Assembly (NCBI GenBank): GCA_963734085.1
Contig: CAVTFT010000013.1
Span: 161,929 to 225,928, forward strand
Direction of reading: 5' to 3'
DNA: 64,000 bases
Source of the DNA: CAIWHR01 sp963734085
GTDB taxonomy: Bacteria > Pseudomonadota > Gammaproteobacteria > Burkholderiales > Casimicrobiaceae
This document shows, piece after piece, positions 54,983 to 62,502 of this stretch. Below the pieces are notes generated by a model. It was given only the letters and a program-made list of their open reading frames with translations. It was not told the origin of the DNA and made no database searches. Positions within the stretch are counted from its first letter, which is position 1. The number at the start of each line of letters is the position of its first letter. The position numbers and the translations under genes were made by a program.

Positions 54983-57900
54983 ATGAGATCTTTTTCGCGA
55001 AGCGCACCGATTTTCGCGGCGGCAATGCTCGGGTTGGCACTCGGCGCACAGGCACAGGCGCCCGGCATCCAGCAGATTCGAGACGCGTCTTCAGTGCCGC
55101 CGGTCGGGCATCGCGCGCCCCACAATCCGCTGAGAAAGGTCATCGTCCTCCTCTCCGGGGACTCGATTGCCGACGTGCAGAGCCGCGTTGGTAGAACCCT
55201 CAGCGAATCGGAGCGGGCCGTGATCAGGGCCGCGCGCGCGGCCGATCACGCCCGACTGAAGCCCGAGATCGAGCGCCGCGGCGGACAGGTCCTCGCTGAC
55301 CTCCGCGCAGCGTTGAATGGCATCAAAGTGTTGATACCGCAGGACCGCATAGAGGAGCTGCGCAAGCTTCCGGGCGTCGTCTCGGTAAAGGCGGTAGGCG
55401 TGTACGACCGCGTCAACGCCACCAGCGTACCGCTTATCGGCGCGCCGCTCGTGTGGCAGGGTCCGGCACACTACCAAGGGCAAGGCATCAAGATTGCGAT
55501 CCTCGATACCGGCATCGACTACACACACGCCAACTTCGGCGGCCCGGGCACCGTCGCCGCGTACCAGGCGGCCAAGGCGACCGACACGATGCCGGCCAAT
55601 CCTTCCCTGTTCGGGCCGGTCGCGCCGAAGGTCAAAGGCGGCACCGACTTGGTCGGCGACGACTACGACGCCAACCCGAGCAACCCGACCTACCAGCCGA
55701 TCCCCCATCCGGATCCGAATCCCCTTGACTGCGAATTCACGAGCGGCAACGTGGGCCACGGCAGCCACGTGTCAGGCACCGCCGCAGGCTTCGGCGTCAA
55801 AGCGGACGGCACGACGTTCGCGGGCCCATACAATGCAGCCGCCTACGCACCGGGTGCATTCCGGATCGGTCCGGGAGTGGCGCCACAGGCGGACATCTAC
55901 GCAGTCCGCGTCTTCGGCTGCAACGGATCGACCGATGTCGTTGCCGACGCGATCGACTGGGCGGTGGACCATGGCGTCGACGTGATCAGCATGTCGCTCG
56001 GATCGAATTTTGGCGTCGTCGACCACGGGGACCTGGCCGAGCAAACGGCAGTCGCGAACGCTGCGGCTGCAGGCATCATCGTCGTTGCCGCTTCGGGCAA
56101 CGCGGGGCCGACGCCTTACATCACCAGCGCACCTGCGGTTTACGAAGGCGCGATCTCCGTCGCGGCGACGGATGCGCTGGCGGGGCTTCCTATGGCCAAT
56201 TTGGCGCTTTCCGGCGGAGCGACAATTGCGGTCCTGAACGCCAACGGTGCAACGTTCACCGACGGCACCACCTATCCGATTCATGTGCTGCGCAACGGCG
56301 ACGGGACCGTGTCGCTCGGTTGCAATCCGGACGAGTACGATCCGGCAAAGACCGGTGTGAGCCTCGCCGGGAAGATGGTGGTGACGGTGCGTGGCACCTG
56401 CGCGCGCGTGTTCCGCGCCGGAGCGGCCCAGCATTTCGGCGCCGCCGCAGCGGCGATGATCAACTCGTCTCCCGGCCTTCCGCCGTACGAGGGCCCGATC
56501 CCGGGTGGCGCATCCGATCCGAACGCGGGCAACATCTACGAGCCCGTCACGATCCCGTTCTTCGGCGTCGCGCAGGCGGACGGTCCGACGTTGAGCGGCC
56601 CGATCGGCGGGCCCGCGCCGGCGAACGCGACGGCCACCTCCGCCGGTATATCCCCGAACCCCGGCTTCGAGAAGATCGCGAGCTTCTCGTCCGCCGGCCC
56701 GCGCATCGGTGACAGCGTGCTGAGGCCCGGCGTCACCGCCCCCGGCGTGGCGACGGTGTCGACGGCATCGGGGACCGGCAACGGCTTCGAAATCCTGTCT
56801 GGCACCTCGATGGCGACGCCCCACATCGCTGGTGTCGCGGCGCTCGTCAAGCAGGCGAATCCGACTTGGCCGGTTGCGGATCTGCGCGCTGCCGTGGTCC
56901 AGACCGCGAGCCCGACGCTGATGAAGGACTACCTGACTCGCAACGAAGGCTCGGGACTCGTGCAGGCGCAGTTCGCGGCGGCGACGCAGGCCGTCGTGCG
57001 CGCGCCGGACGAAAGCCTGTCGTTCGGGTTCGCGGACCTTCTGAACGACTTCAGCGCGACGAAGATGGTGACGTTGCACAACGCCGGTCCGAAGGCGGTC
57101 CAGTTCAACATCGGCGTGACCAAGGTCAGCGGACCCGGCAGCGTCACCGTGGCGACGCCAGCCTCCGTGGTCGTCGGCGGGAATGCCAATGCGACGTTCC
57201 CGGTAACGTTGAATGTGGCCGCGAGCTCGGTCGGAGGCGGCACGGCGTTCCAGGACATCGGCGGCTACGTCCAACTCACGCCGTCTAACTCGCGTCTCAA
57301 CGGCAATGTCGCGCTCTCGGTGCCGTACTACCTGGTCGCGCACAGCCGTTCGAACCTGGCGGCAAGCCTTACTGGTAACACGCTCAACTTCACCAACGCG
57401 GGTGGCGCCATTGCCGCCACTCCGGGCTTCTATACGTTGGGCTTGTACCAGCCGGCGCCGCAAAGCGTCGTGCAGGACGACATTCGGGCGGTGGGCACGA
57501 GGCTGTCGGGGACGAACGTGTTCTTCGGCGTCAACACGCACAACCGTACCTCGACCACGCTGGCGTTCCAGGAGATAGACATCTGCATCGACACCAGCGG
57601 CGGACCGGGATTCACGCCGAACAAGGTCCTGATCGGCATCAATGGCTCGGCGTTCTCCGCCAGCCTCGCAAACCAGTACGTGACGGCGCTCTTCCCGACT
57701 GATGCGAACTGCATCATCAACGCCAACGGCAGCCTCTTGTTCACCGTCACGCAGCCGACCGACAACTCCACGTTGCAGCTTCCCGTTCCCAGAGGAGGTA
57801 CGACCCCCAGCGATGGCTTGGGCCTGACCGCGGGCACCCCCCGCTTCAAGTATCAGATGTTTTACTTCGGCACCGATGGATCCGGCGCAAAGATGCCCGG

Positions 57901-58105
57901 AACCGGCTCCTTCAACGCGTTCACGCCGGCCATCGCCTTCACCGCGGCCCCGACGGTGGTGCCGAACGGTGCGGGCTCGGCGACGGTGACCGTCGATGCG
58001 GCTGAACTTGTGTTGTCGCCGGCACTGGGTGTGATGGCGCTCGCTCCCGACAACGTGTCCGGGGCAAGTCAGGCCCTGCTCCTCCCGTTGCCGCCTTCAC
58101 CGTAG
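54983..58105 (+). CDS. Secreted subtilisin-like serine protease (S8)
   Basis: 1040 residues. Signal peptide ending GAQAQA; an inhibitor-like prodomain (about 50-150, RKVIVLLSGDSIADVQSRVG); then the S8 domain with Asp175 in IAILDTGIDYTHANF, His259 in VGHGSHVSGTAAG and Ser609 in LSGTSMATPHIAGVAAL. A PA-type insert lies between the His and Ser parts (GKMVVTVRGTCARVFRAGAA). The last about 370 residues are beta-rich Fn3-like domains. GGAGAGG precedes the ATG at 54983. A strong terminator follows. Confidence 0.93.
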   Translation: MRSFSRSAPIFAAAMLGLALGAQAQAPGIQQIRDASSVPPVGHRAPHNPLRKVIVLLSGDSIADVQSRVGRTLSESERAVIRAARAADHARLKPEIERRGGQVLADLRAALNGIKVLIPQDRIEELRKLPGVVSVKAVGVYDRVNATSVPLIGAPLVWQGPAHYQGQGIKIAILDTGIDYTHANFGGPGTVAAYQAAKATDTMPANPSLFGPVAPKVKGGTDLVGDDYDANPSNPTYQPIPHPDPNPLDCEFTSGNVGHGSHVSGTAAGFGVKADGTTFAGPYNAAAYAPGAFRIGPGVAPQADIYAVRVFGCNGSTDVVADAIDWAVDHGVDVISMSLGSNFGVVDHGDLAEQTAVANAAAAGIIVVAASGNAGPTPYITSAPAVYEGAISVAATDALAGLPMANLALSGGATIAVLNANGATFTDGTTYPIHVLRNGDGTVSLGCNPDEYDPAKTGVSLAGKMVVTVRGTCARVFRAGAAQHFGAAAAAMINSSPGLPPYEGPIPGGASDPNAGNIYEPVTIPFFGVAQADGPTLSGPIGGPAPANATATSAGISPNPGFEKIASFSSAGPRIGDSVLRPGVTAPGVATVSTASGTGNGFEILSGTSMATPHIAGVAALVKQANPTWPVADLRAAVVQTASPTLMKDYLTRNEGSGLVQAQFAAATQAVVRAPDESLSFGFADLLNDFSATKMVTLHNAGPKAVQFNIGVTKVSGPGSVTVATPASVVVGGNANATFPVTLNVAASSVGGGTAFQDIGGYVQLTPSNSRLNGNVALSVPYYLVAHSRSNLAASLTGNTLNFTNAGGAIAATPGFYTLGLYQPAPQSVVQDDIRAVGTRLSGTNVFFGVNTHNRTSTTLAFQEIDICIDTSGGPGFTPNKVLIGINGSAFSASLANQYVTALFPTDANCIINANGSLLFTVTQPTDNSTLQLPVPRGGTTPSDGLGLTAGTPRFKYQMFYFGTDGSGAKMPGTGSFNAFTPAIAFTAAPTVVPNGAGSATVTVDAAELVLSPALGVMALAPDNVSGASQALLLPLPPSP

Positions 58106-58132
58106 ACCGATCGGCCAACGGTGTTGCAATCC

Positions 58133-58165
58133 GAGGCCCGGCAGGGTGACCTGCCGGGCCTTTCT
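58133..58165. terminator. Strong bidirectional terminator between the subtilase and the Cys-rich gene
   Basis: A perfect 12-bp stem AGGCCCGGCAGG / CCTGCCGGGCCT encloses a GTGA loop and is followed by TTCTT. It lies 28 nt after the subtilase stop and 49 nt from the convergent gene end. Confidence 0.85.
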
Positions 58166-58213
58166 TCGTTTCTCGGCGCGCGCCTCGCTGCGACCCGCTC
58201 GACGCCTGGCGTA

Positions 58214-58696
58214 TCAGTCGACGGAGCCTTGGCGCGCGTTGCGCAACCGGCATACACGACTTCCTCCGGTGCCACCGGGCGCGCAGAACGCGCCGGGGTC
58301 CGTCACGACCATGCAGTTCGACCGCAGTTGAGACCGGCGCGCGCCGGGTGGCGCAACGGTATCGTTCGCCGCGTTGACTAGCGCGATCGGATCGGTGCGC
58401 TTTGTCGACCACGCGAGATAGTATTCCGGGCCACCGCAGGCCTTCGAACCGACGGCGATGGTCCGGCATTGCGCGTCGTTGTCGCATGCGGCGTCGCCGA
58501 TCAACGCGCGAATGTTCTGCAACGACGACTGCGAGTCGAGAGGAATGTCGGCGCTCGCGCAGGCACACGGCAGCCAAAACGCCACGGCGGCGAACAGCAA
58601 GTACGCCGGCGCGCCGAGGTTCGCTCGGTCGACGGAACGGTCAACGCGAACGTCGCGGCGCGAAAAGCGTGCAAGCGCTACCGCGCGCCCCGGCAT
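58214..58696 (-). CDS. Secreted cysteine-rich protein, unknown function
   Basis: 160 residues as drawn. The hydrophobic stretch APAYLLFAAVAFWLPCACAS looks like a signal peptide or lipoprotein signal. The mature part has ordered Cys: DAACDNDAQCRTIAVGSKAC, RSNCMVVTDPGAFCAP and RVCRLR, with GGPEYYLAWSTKRTD between. I recall similar small secreted proteins in proteobacteria without assigned function. The start is uncertain: about 28 Arg-rich residues precede the hydrophobic core, so a later non-ATG start is possible. Confidence 0.65.
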   Translation of the reverse strand: MPGRAVALARFSRRDVRVDRSVDRANLGAPAYLLFAAVAFWLPCACASADIPLDSQSSLQNIRALIGDAACDNDAQCRTIAVGSKACGGPEYYLAWSTKRTDPIALVNAANDTVAPPGARRSQLRSNCMVVTDPGAFCAPGGTGGSRVCRLRNARQGSVD

Positions 58697-58860
58697 AGAT
58701 CGTAGAGTTCGTGCTTGACTAGAACAGCCATCTTGCCTTGCTCGGAGTCCTAGCGGAACAACCAGCGGAGGATCAGGCTCGTCCGGCCCGATTTTGGAAG
58801 CAGTCTTGGGAGTAACTGCAATTTCCGGATCGGCCTATCGGCCCAACTGCTTGAAATTTT

Positions 58861-58882
58861 TGGCGTCCCCAAGGGGATTCGA
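58861..58882 (-). other. Candidate attachment-site core: truncated tRNA-Glu 3' end
   Basis: The minus strand reads TCGAATCCCC then TTGGGGACGCCA: the 3' half of the T-arm, acceptor strand and CCA of a bacterial tRNA-Glu as I remember it. The other about 54 nt of a tRNA are absent, as expected for the duplicated end left by integration into a tRNA gene. Confidence 0.65.
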
Positions 58883-58960
58883 TGCTATTCCCACCATCGA
58901 GGCGCGTAGCTGGGCGGCGGTAACGTAGCGCCCGGCTTCGCAGCCGGACGCTGCGTCGGC

Positions 58961-59278
58961 TTAGTGCGATTTCGAGGTTTCCAGGGGTTCCACGGCCAGG
59001 CGCATCCCCATCGCCTTGAGCAAGGCCCTGAGGCTCTTGAGTTCGGGATTTCCTCGGGGGGAGAGCGTCCGGTACAGCGTGGTCGCGTTGAGCTCGGCTT
59101 CTTCGGCCAGGCGCGAAACGCCCCCGAAGGCTTTCGCCATGTACCGAAGAGCGGTCATAAGCTCTTGCTGATCGCCGTCCTCCAGAATCGCGTTGAGGTA
59201 TTCGGCCGCGAAGCCCGGATCGCGCCGGAAGCTCTCGATGGTCGCCTCTTCGTGAGAACGAGATTTCGCTCGCATCAT
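58961..59278 (-). CDS. higA: HigA-type antitoxin
   Basis: 105 residues. An HTH region in the second half (GGVSRLAEEAELNATTLYRT, LSPRGNPELKSLRALLKAMG) matches the addiction-module antidote family; the first half (FRRDPGFAAEYLNAILEDGD) matches it too. It should bind and neutralise the toxin encoded upstream and repress the operon. The ATG overlaps the toxin stop (ATGA); a second ATG directly follows. Toxin-first order is characteristic of HigBA. Confidence 0.88.
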   Translation of the reverse strand: MMRAKSRSHEEATIESFRRDPGFAAEYLNAILEDGDQQELMTALRYMAKAFGGVSRLAEEAELNATTLYRTLSPRGNPELKSLRALLKAMGMRLAVEPLETSKSH

Positions 59279-59592
59279 TTTCTCCGTTGCCAGTCCTTCC
59301 AATAGCCCACCGCTCGATCGATTTCCGCACGCTGGTCGCTCTTGTCGCTTCCGCTGAGCAGCAAGATGATCGTTTCTCCTGCCAAGGCGTAATAAACGCG
59401 AAAGCCGGGCCCGAAATCGATTCGCAACTCCCACACGCCGTCCCGGCAGAACTTGTGATCGCCGAAATTTCCGCTCGCTACTCTGTCCACCCGACGCTGG
59501 ATGGCAACCCGAGCACGTGTATCGCGCAGGCCGTCGAGCCACTCCTGATAGACGTCCTCCCGCTTTGGGCCGAGGTAATGGAGTAGCTCCAT
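59275..59592 (-). CDS. higB: HigB-type toxin (RelE/ParE superfamily)
   Basis: 105 residues. DVYQEWLDGLRDTRARVAIQ, RRVDRVASGNFGDHKF, GVWELRIDFGPGFRVYYALA and IILLLSGSDKSDQRAEIDRA are the pattern of the addiction-module killer (phage Gp49-like) branch of RelE/ParE toxins. Members usually cleave mRNA on the ribosome. A 16-nt palindrome lies 10 nt upstream, and a TTGACG -35 candidate beyond it. Confidence 0.9.
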   Translation of the reverse strand: MELLHYLGPKREDVYQEWLDGLRDTRARVAIQRRVDRVASGNFGDHKFCRDGVWELRIDFGPGFRVYYALAGETIILLLSGSDKSDQRAEIDRAVGYWKDWQRRK

Positions 59593-59602
59593 TACAATTA
59601 TC

Positions 59603-59618
59603 TTCGCTTATAAGCGAA
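59603..59618. promoter_or_regulatory. Perfect 16-nt palindrome TTCGCTTATAAGCGAA, candidate HigA operator
   Basis: It lies between a minus-strand -35-like TTGACG (59623-59628) and -10-like sequences (AAGATA / GATAAT, 59597-59604), 10 nt upstream of the toxin ATG. Binding there would block the promoter. Confidence 0.55.
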
Positions 59619-59817
59619 CGCGCGTCAAGTCCCTTCGCTGGCGCACTATCGCCAGCAGGAAGAGTTGGCTCTCGCAGCCTGACTCAACGTCAACAGTCTC
59701 CGAGAAATCCAGGGCGGTTCAGCATCGATGACCCCGCACATCTGGTTCTTCTGTGATCCTGATGCGCTGCCGATCGGCCGATCACCGACGTCGACACAAC
59801 CCGGCCAAGCGACGGCG

Positions 59818-60063
59818 TTAGTTCGAATGTCGGCGCGATAGAATTGCCGACTCCACGGTGTCAATCACATCGTCCAGCAAACTGACATCTCCAGCGAGAG
59901 CCGCATGCGTTATTCGAAGCGCGATCCAGTCGTCCAGGCTGATTGGCTGCGTGAGGTCGAGATGCATCTCGCAGGCCTCATACAGACGGGCGGCGGCAGC
60001 TCGATAGGTAATTGCTTCGTCGGGCGTGAGCCGCAACTTGCCGGACTCAAGAAGATAGGGCAT
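59818..60063 (-). CDS. Small protein, unknown function
   Basis: 81 residues, acidic and mostly helical by appearance (LTPDEAITYRAAAARLYEAC, ISLDDWIALRITHAALAGDV). No signal peptide, membrane segment or known motif. It lies on the same strand as the toxin-antitoxin pair, 225 bp upstream of the toxin, and its codon use fits the region. The ribosome site is weak. I do not recognise it. Confidence 0.5.
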   Translation of the reverse strand: MPYLLESGKLRLTPDEAITYRAAAARLYEACEMHLDLTQPISLDDWIALRITHAALAGDVSLLDDVIDTVESAILSRRHSN

Positions 60064-60372
60064 CGGACGAGTCTAGCGTCTCGCGGTCCATTAGCAAGTC
60101 TCGTTCCAGACATCCGATTGCGTGCCCGGTTAATCCCCCCTTTTTGGACCGCTTTTCGGGTTGTCAACCAACATTGGGAGACGCACGATGGGGCCGTGCT
60201 AATGCCGAAAGCCCCCCTCTTTTTCCAACCATTTCGACTGGACCTCGAAGGGCGATCGGCTCGATGATGATCCCCACTTTGTGCGGGGAGCTTGTATCCC
60301 TGGTCGCCCATCGCGGGCGACGAAAGCAAGCACGCTAGCTAGCCGCGTAGATTGGGCAAGCCTCAGACAGTT

Positions 60373-60642
60373 GGGTCTTCGGACCCCGTAGAGCGCGAAG
60401 TCAACCCGTATTGCTTCGTGCGCGCCGTCAAGGCGTGTCGGGTATGAAAGGCGCAGTGAGTCTCATGGCTGCGCGGGCGTCGCGAGACGCCGGAGACTAG
60501 CACCGGCCGTCCCCAAGACGGCAGGAGAGTAGTTCGCCGCCCCTGAGGCGGTGGAGTAGTCGGCCGTCCTCGAGGCGGCCCGCCAAGACATCCCGCGAGG
60601 GGTGGCCCGGTGTTTCGCGCCTGACGCGAGCGCCGGGTTTTT
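60373..60642 (+). ncRNA. Candidate structured RNA: modular hairpins ending in a terminator
   Basis: Hairpins in order: GGGTC-TTCG-GACCC (60373-60386), CGCC-GTCAA-GGCG (60423-60435), GGCGTC-GCGA-GACGCC (60476-60491), GCCGTC-CCCAA-GACGGC (60506-60522), GCCGCC-CCTGA-GGCGGT (60536-60552), GGCCGTC-CTCGA-GGCGGCC (60562-60580) and a terminator-like stem. Successive linkers are GGAGACTAG, GGAGAGTAG and GGAGTAG. UUCG and GCGA loops are stable RNA tetraloops, which favours a plus-strand RNA. Transcription is not shown; no promoter was identified. Confidence 0.5.
60606..60642 (+). terminator. Terminator-like hairpin with T run inside the hairpin array
   Basis: Outer stem CCCGGTG / GCGCCGGG, inner stem CGCG / CGCG around a CCTGA loop, then five T. 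It would end a plus-strand transcript about 800 nt before the recombinase gene, either finishing a small RNA or acting as an attenuator. Confidence 0.65.
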
Positions 60643-60649
60643 CGAGAGA

Positions 60650-61264
60650 GACCGAGCGATGTGTCTTGTCGCTTCGGTCGCGGACGCTAACGCGTCTGGA
60701 GCAGCGTAGCGGTCCTGCGCTCGACGCGGGATCGCTACGCCGGGTGCAACCTCAGGGTAGCGGGAATTGACGCGGTATTCGTGCGCGGCTGCGATGTCGC
60801 AATCGCGCGTCCTCGTCAGACGACGGGGACTATCGCGTCGCCCCGCTGTCCCTGAGCGTTGCCACCGTAGGCGGTGACGCCTGCAGAGAACGCAGGCGTC
60901 GCCCGCCGTCCCCGAGCCCTACCCCGAGATCGCCGCCGACCGGCGGTGCGTGCTGCGATTGCGCTCCCGCGCGCGTCGTCCACTAGGGGTACCGCTAGTG
61001 ACGTACGCGCGCATACCACGGTTGGCGCGCTTTTCAAGGGCGTCGCTTCGCGTGAACAGGGGCTCCGCCGTACGTGATGGCCGCCTAGAGCGGCCATCAC
61101 GCCAGCAGCCGGGAGGTGCAATGCCTCCCGCCGAATGATTCGCGTAACGGATCGCAAGGTCGCGCCTTAACGGCGCTCCGTGAGTCTTGGGTCAATGACT
61201 CTCGCGATGGAAGCGCTCCCCGGGGAGCGCTCATCGCGACGCCGAGTAGGCGCCGCGCGGCGCC
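60650..61264 (+). repeat. Second part of the hairpin array (distal inverted repeats)
   Basis: Inverted repeats include 60650-60679; 60704-60740 (GCGTAGCG / CGCTACGC with inner stem and CTCGA loop); 60809-60830 (9-bp stem); 60863-60876; 60876-60900 (GACGCCTGC / GCAGGCGTC); 60932-60947; 60969-61012 (44 nt); 61073-61101 (12-bp perfect stem, CTAGA loop); 61110-61130; 61203-61238 (CGCGATG / CATCGCG around a 20-nt palindrome); and the 61249-61264 palindrome. All lie upstream of the tyrosine recombinase. Confidence 0.7.
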
Positions 61265-61454
61265 GGCGAGCAGCAAACCAACCGCGCACAACGGGAGTGG
61301 TGTCCCGTGCTCAGAAGTTCCCCCTGCGGCTGCCACTGGCGCCCCAGGCGAGCAGAAACACTTACCGGACATGCATACACACCACGGCAGCAGAAGCAAA
61401 CGCCCTACGACGATTTTAGGACGACTGATGAAAGGAAACGAACGGAGGGACCCG

Positions 61455-62324
61455 ATGCGCGATTTGAACTACGACTTGAAGCAGCTCTGCCGCCATAACC
61501 GTGACGGCAGTTACGCCACCCAGGCGGATCGGGAGCACATCCTCGATCTCATTGCGGATCAGCTCGACGAAATGGGGTTCCGGCACATGAACGCCCACAG
61601 CCTGAAACCCAAGCACGTCGAGAAGCTGGTCGAGCGCTGGCTCGCCGAGAAGCTCTCGCCGGGGACGATCAAGAACCGGATGTCGGCACTGCGCTGGTGG
61701 GCCGAGAAGATCGGCAAGGAAAACATCATCGCCCGCACCAATGCCGCCTACGGCATCCCGGATCGGGTCTACGTCACCAACCTATCCAAAGCCAAGGAGC
61801 TCGTCATGGACCAACTCGAACAGATCCGTACCCAATGCATCCGCATCTCGCTGCGCCTGCAGGCCGCCTTCGGCCTACGCCGAGAGGAGTCGATCAAGAT
61901 CGTCCCCAAGTGGGCGGATCGGGGCAACTCGCTCGCGCTCAAGGATTCCTGGACCAAGGGCGGGCGGGAGCGCGAGATTCCCATCCGCACCTCGGAACAG
62001 CGGCAGCTCGTCGACGAGGCCAAGGCGCTCGCCAAGGGCAAGAGTCTGGTGGCGCCAGGCTATACGACCTACCGCGATTATCTGCAGCATTTCCGCGCCG
62101 AGTGCGCGCGGATCGGTATTCACGCCTTTCACGGGCACCGGCACTTCTACGCCCAGGCGCGCTACAAGGAATTAACCGGCTGGGCGTGCCCGGCGCGGGG
62201 CGGCCCGACGTCGAAGCAGCTCACGGCGAAGCAGAAAGCCGTCGACCGTGAGGCCAGGGAGGTCATCAGCCGCGAGATGGGCCACGGCCGCGAACAGATC
62301 GTCGCCGTCTACGTAGGTCGCTGA
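61455..62324 (+). CDS. Tyrosine recombinase / phage-type integrase
   Basis: 289 residues. An N-terminal SAM-like core-binding domain (KPKHVEKLVERWLAEKLSPG, TIKNRMSALRWWAEKIGKEN) is followed by the catalytic domain: Arg in FGLRREESIKI, His-x-x-His plus Arg in HGHRHFYAQARYKEL, His in REMGHGREQIVAV and Tyr in AVYVGR at the extreme end. It fits the integrase family with paired Phage_int_SAM_2/Integrase_1 domains often found on integrative elements. The ATG at 61455 has GGAGGG 5 nt upstream; an ATG at 61428 is also in frame. Confidence 0.88.
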   Translation: MRDLNYDLKQLCRHNRDGSYATQADREHILDLIADQLDEMGFRHMNAHSLKPKHVEKLVERWLAEKLSPGTIKNRMSALRWWAEKIGKENIIARTNAAYGIPDRVYVTNLSKAKELVMDQLEQIRTQCIRISLRLQAAFGLRREESIKIVPKWADRGNSLALKDSWTKGGREREIPIRTSEQRQLVDEAKALAKGKSLVAPGYTTYRDYLQHFRAECARIGIHAFHGHRHFYAQARYKELTGWACPARGGPTSKQLTAKQKAVDREAREVISREMGHGREQIVAVYVGR

Positions 62325-62502
62325 GATCCCGCCACGCCAGCGCGTGATGCACGACTGACAAACCGCGATATTCATCTCCTTCACTGACCGATGGCCAAAC
62401 GTTCAACCCCGCCGCTGACGGTGCTTCCTTCCAAGGGGCTGCCTGACGGAACCATCGGCGTAGAATTCTTCGTACCTCTTTTCCTCCGTTGGCGGCGAGA
62501 AA

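Larger units (their letters stand above)
60064..61454 (+). other. 1.4-kb non-coding region; hairpin array from about 60.3 to 61.27 kb
   Basis: No convincing protein frame. From 60303 to 61264 the DNA is built almost entirely of GC-rich inverted repeats. The parts before 60300 and after 61270 hold little structure apart from one ACGGGA/TCCCGT pair near 61295 and the ribosome site of the tyrosine recombinase at its end. Transcribed rightward, the whole block would be a leader of the recombinase gene. Confidence 0.6.

Noticed and set aside
58696..58860. Promoter or gene between the Cys-rich gene and the tRNA fragment
   Set aside because: No frame with support and no clear promoter pair was visible.
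60418..60645. Possible group II intron start (GTGCG...) in the hairpin region
   Set aside because: The first bases resemble a group II 5' end, but I found no domain V-like hairpin with the AGC catalytic triad, no 3' boundary and no reverse transcriptase.
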